Origin: Nitrospira sp.
GTDB taxonomy: Bacteria > Nitrospirota > Nitrospiria > Nitrospirales > Nitrospiraceae
NCBI GenBank assembly: GCA_025935475.1
Contig: JAICVE010000144.1
Location: forward strand, 1-6,857
Reading direction: 5' to 3'
Length of the DNA stretch: 6,857 nt
Each line of letters opens with the position of its first letter. Position 1 is the stretch's first letter. Below the pieces are notes generated by a model that saw nothing but the letters and a program-made list of their open reading frames with translations, made no database searches and was not told the origin of the DNA. The position numbers and the translations under genes were made by a program. Shown here one piece after another: positions 5,801-6,857 of this stretch.

Positions 5801-6857
5801 GTGAAAACCTTATTGCGCGTTCTTCAATATCTTCGCCCCCATCGCTCGATGGTCATCGGCACATTTGTATTTGCCGGACTGACCACTGCGTTCGAGCTCG
5901 TGCCGCCGTGGCTCATCAAAATCCTCATCGATGACGTCATCCAGGCGGGCAAGACGCATCTACTGTCACTCGTCTTCGCGGGTCTCTGCACCGCATACGT
6001 CTTGCGGAATATCTGCGCATCGGCACGAATCAAGCTGAACAACAGCCTCGAGCAGCAGATCGTGCATGATCTGCACGTGCAGGTGTTCGCCGCTCTTCAG
6101 CGCTTGTCGATCAGTTTTTTCGAGAACCGCTCGACGGGCGAAATCATGTCGCGCGTCTTGAACGACACCGAGCACATGCAGCGCATTTTTGTAGACGGCC
6201 TCGAGGAAATCATCACGGCGGGCTTGACGCTCGTGGGCATCATGACCGTCCTGTTCTGGCTCAATTGGAAACTGGCGCTGCTCGCACTCGTCCCGATCCC
6301 GTTGCTGATTCTCGGGGCCATCGCCTTCACCAAGCGAATCCATACGCACTATAGGAAAATCCGGAAGGGGTCCGCCGAGTTGAACGCCTTGCTGCAGGAT
6401 TCACTGGCCGGCATCAGAGAAACCATGGGATACAACCGTCAGGCCTATGAACAGGAGCGGTTCGACGGCAAAAGCGACCAGTGCCGCCGCGATACGCTGA
6501 AGGCCATGTATCTGTGGTCATACTACTCGCCGGGCATGATGCTCGTTGGAAGCCTGGGAGGGGCGCTCGTGCTGTGGAACGGAGCGCAGGAAGTGCTTCA
6601 GCTGCATCTCTCGGTCGGCGAACTTGTGATGTTCATGTCCTATCTGGCCCTTTTTTATGTGCCCATCAATCAGATCCATTCTGTCAATCATATGCTGCAG
6701 CACGCACTTGCCGCGAGCGAGCGTGTCTTCGAGGTCCTGGACATTGTGCCCGACGTCAAGGACGAGCCGGGTGTCCGTGCCCCGGCAACCCGATTGACTG
6801 GGGAAATCGAATTCCGGCAGGTGCATTTTCACTATCGGCTCGAGGCGCCCATTCTCA
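5801..6857 (+). CDS. ABC exporter, fused permease/ATPase half-transporter (MsbA-like), 3' end cut by window
   Basis: This is the N-terminal part of an ABC exporter half-unit that would work as a dimer in the inner membrane, exporting a lipid or other amphipathic compound. The window holds 352 codons: the six-helix transmembrane domain and the first few residues of the nucleotide-binding domain. Landmarks: MKTLLRVLQYLRPHR at the N-terminus; FFENRSTGEIMSRVLNDTE (107-125), the conserved first intracellular loop; a hydrophobic pair of helices about 135-178; QDSLAGIRETMGYNRQ (199-214), the second intracellular loop; AASERVFEVLD (304-314), which usually leads into the ATPase; and GEIEFRQVHFHY (334-345), where Y345 is the likely A-loop Tyr that stacks on ATP. 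Walker A and later motifs would lie beyond the window. The GTG at 5801 is chosen because an in-frame TAG lies at 5762-5764 and no ATG or other usual start codon falls between; no clear ribosome binding site is seen. An ATG at 5849 would cut into the conserved N-terminus. Substrate unknown. Confidence 0.93.
   Translation, partial: MKTLLRVLQYLRPHRSMVIGTFVFAGLTTAFELVPPWLIKILIDDVIQAGKTHLLSLVFAGLCTAYVLRNICASARIKLNNSLEQQIVHDLHVQVFAALQRLSISFFENRSTGEIMSRVLNDTEHMQRIFVDGLEEIITAGLTLVGIMTVLFWLNWKLALLALVPIPLLILGAIAFTKRIHTHYRKIRKGSAELNALLQDSLAGIRETMGYNRQAYEQERFDGKSDQCRRDTLKAMYLWSYYSPGMMLVGSLGGALVLWNGAQEVLQLHLSVGELVMFMSYLALFYVPINQIHSVNHMLQHALAASERVFEVLDIVPDVKDEPGVRAPATRLTGEIEFRQVHFHYRLEAPIL

Noticed and set aside
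6066..6082. Another CACGTG-containing stretch inside the ABC exporter gene
   Set aside because: It falls in conserved coding sequence (LHVQV) and is explained by codon choice, which also warns against over-reading the spacer copies.

Overview
The window reads as GC-rich, densely packed bacterial DNA with every supported gene on the + strand. A tripartite RND efflux system, a lipoprotein adaptor and lipobox/Sec signals indicate a Gram-negative (diderm) cell. The style of the peptide deformylase and of the pump suggests a Nitrospira-like member of the Nitrospirota; this is an impression from protein resemblance, not something the sequence proves.

Layout: (1) 1-1155, the periplasmic adaptor lipoprotein of a heavy-metal-type RND pump, its first codons lying before the window. 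(2) 1205-4270, the inner-membrane RND pump of the CusA/CzcA family, complete at 1021 residues. (3) 4286-5089, a secreted HEAT-repeat protein of 267 residues that starts 15 bases after the pump stop behind a strong ribosome binding site. (4) 5172-5702, a complete peptide deformylase with all three family motifs. (5) 5801-6857, the membrane half and first few residues of the nucleotide-binding half of an ABC exporter, cut by the window end. No gap exceeds about 100 bases. I found no RNA gene, CRISPR array, transposon or convincing intrinsic terminator.

Genes 1-3 look like one transcription unit: adaptor and pump would form the CzcB/CzcA parts of a trans-envelope metal-efflux complex, with the outer-membrane channel presumably encoded upstream of the window. 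The secreted HEAT protein is the unexpected member. It is not a standard component of Czc or Cus systems, and its end is rich in Trp, Met and His.

The most interesting signal lies at the end of the HEAT gene. The annotated tail is short and odd (Arg/Ser-rich), but the neighbouring frame stays open past its stop for 28 codons and ends in a perfect Cys-x-x-Cys-His heme-attachment motif (5119-5133) just before a stop at 5143-5145. One base added in the C4 run at 5057-5060 would fuse the two into a 286-residue secreted protein with a C-terminal c-type heme site. This may be a sequencing error, a real frameshift mutation or a coincidence. Deformylase and the ABC exporter look like separate functions following this unit.
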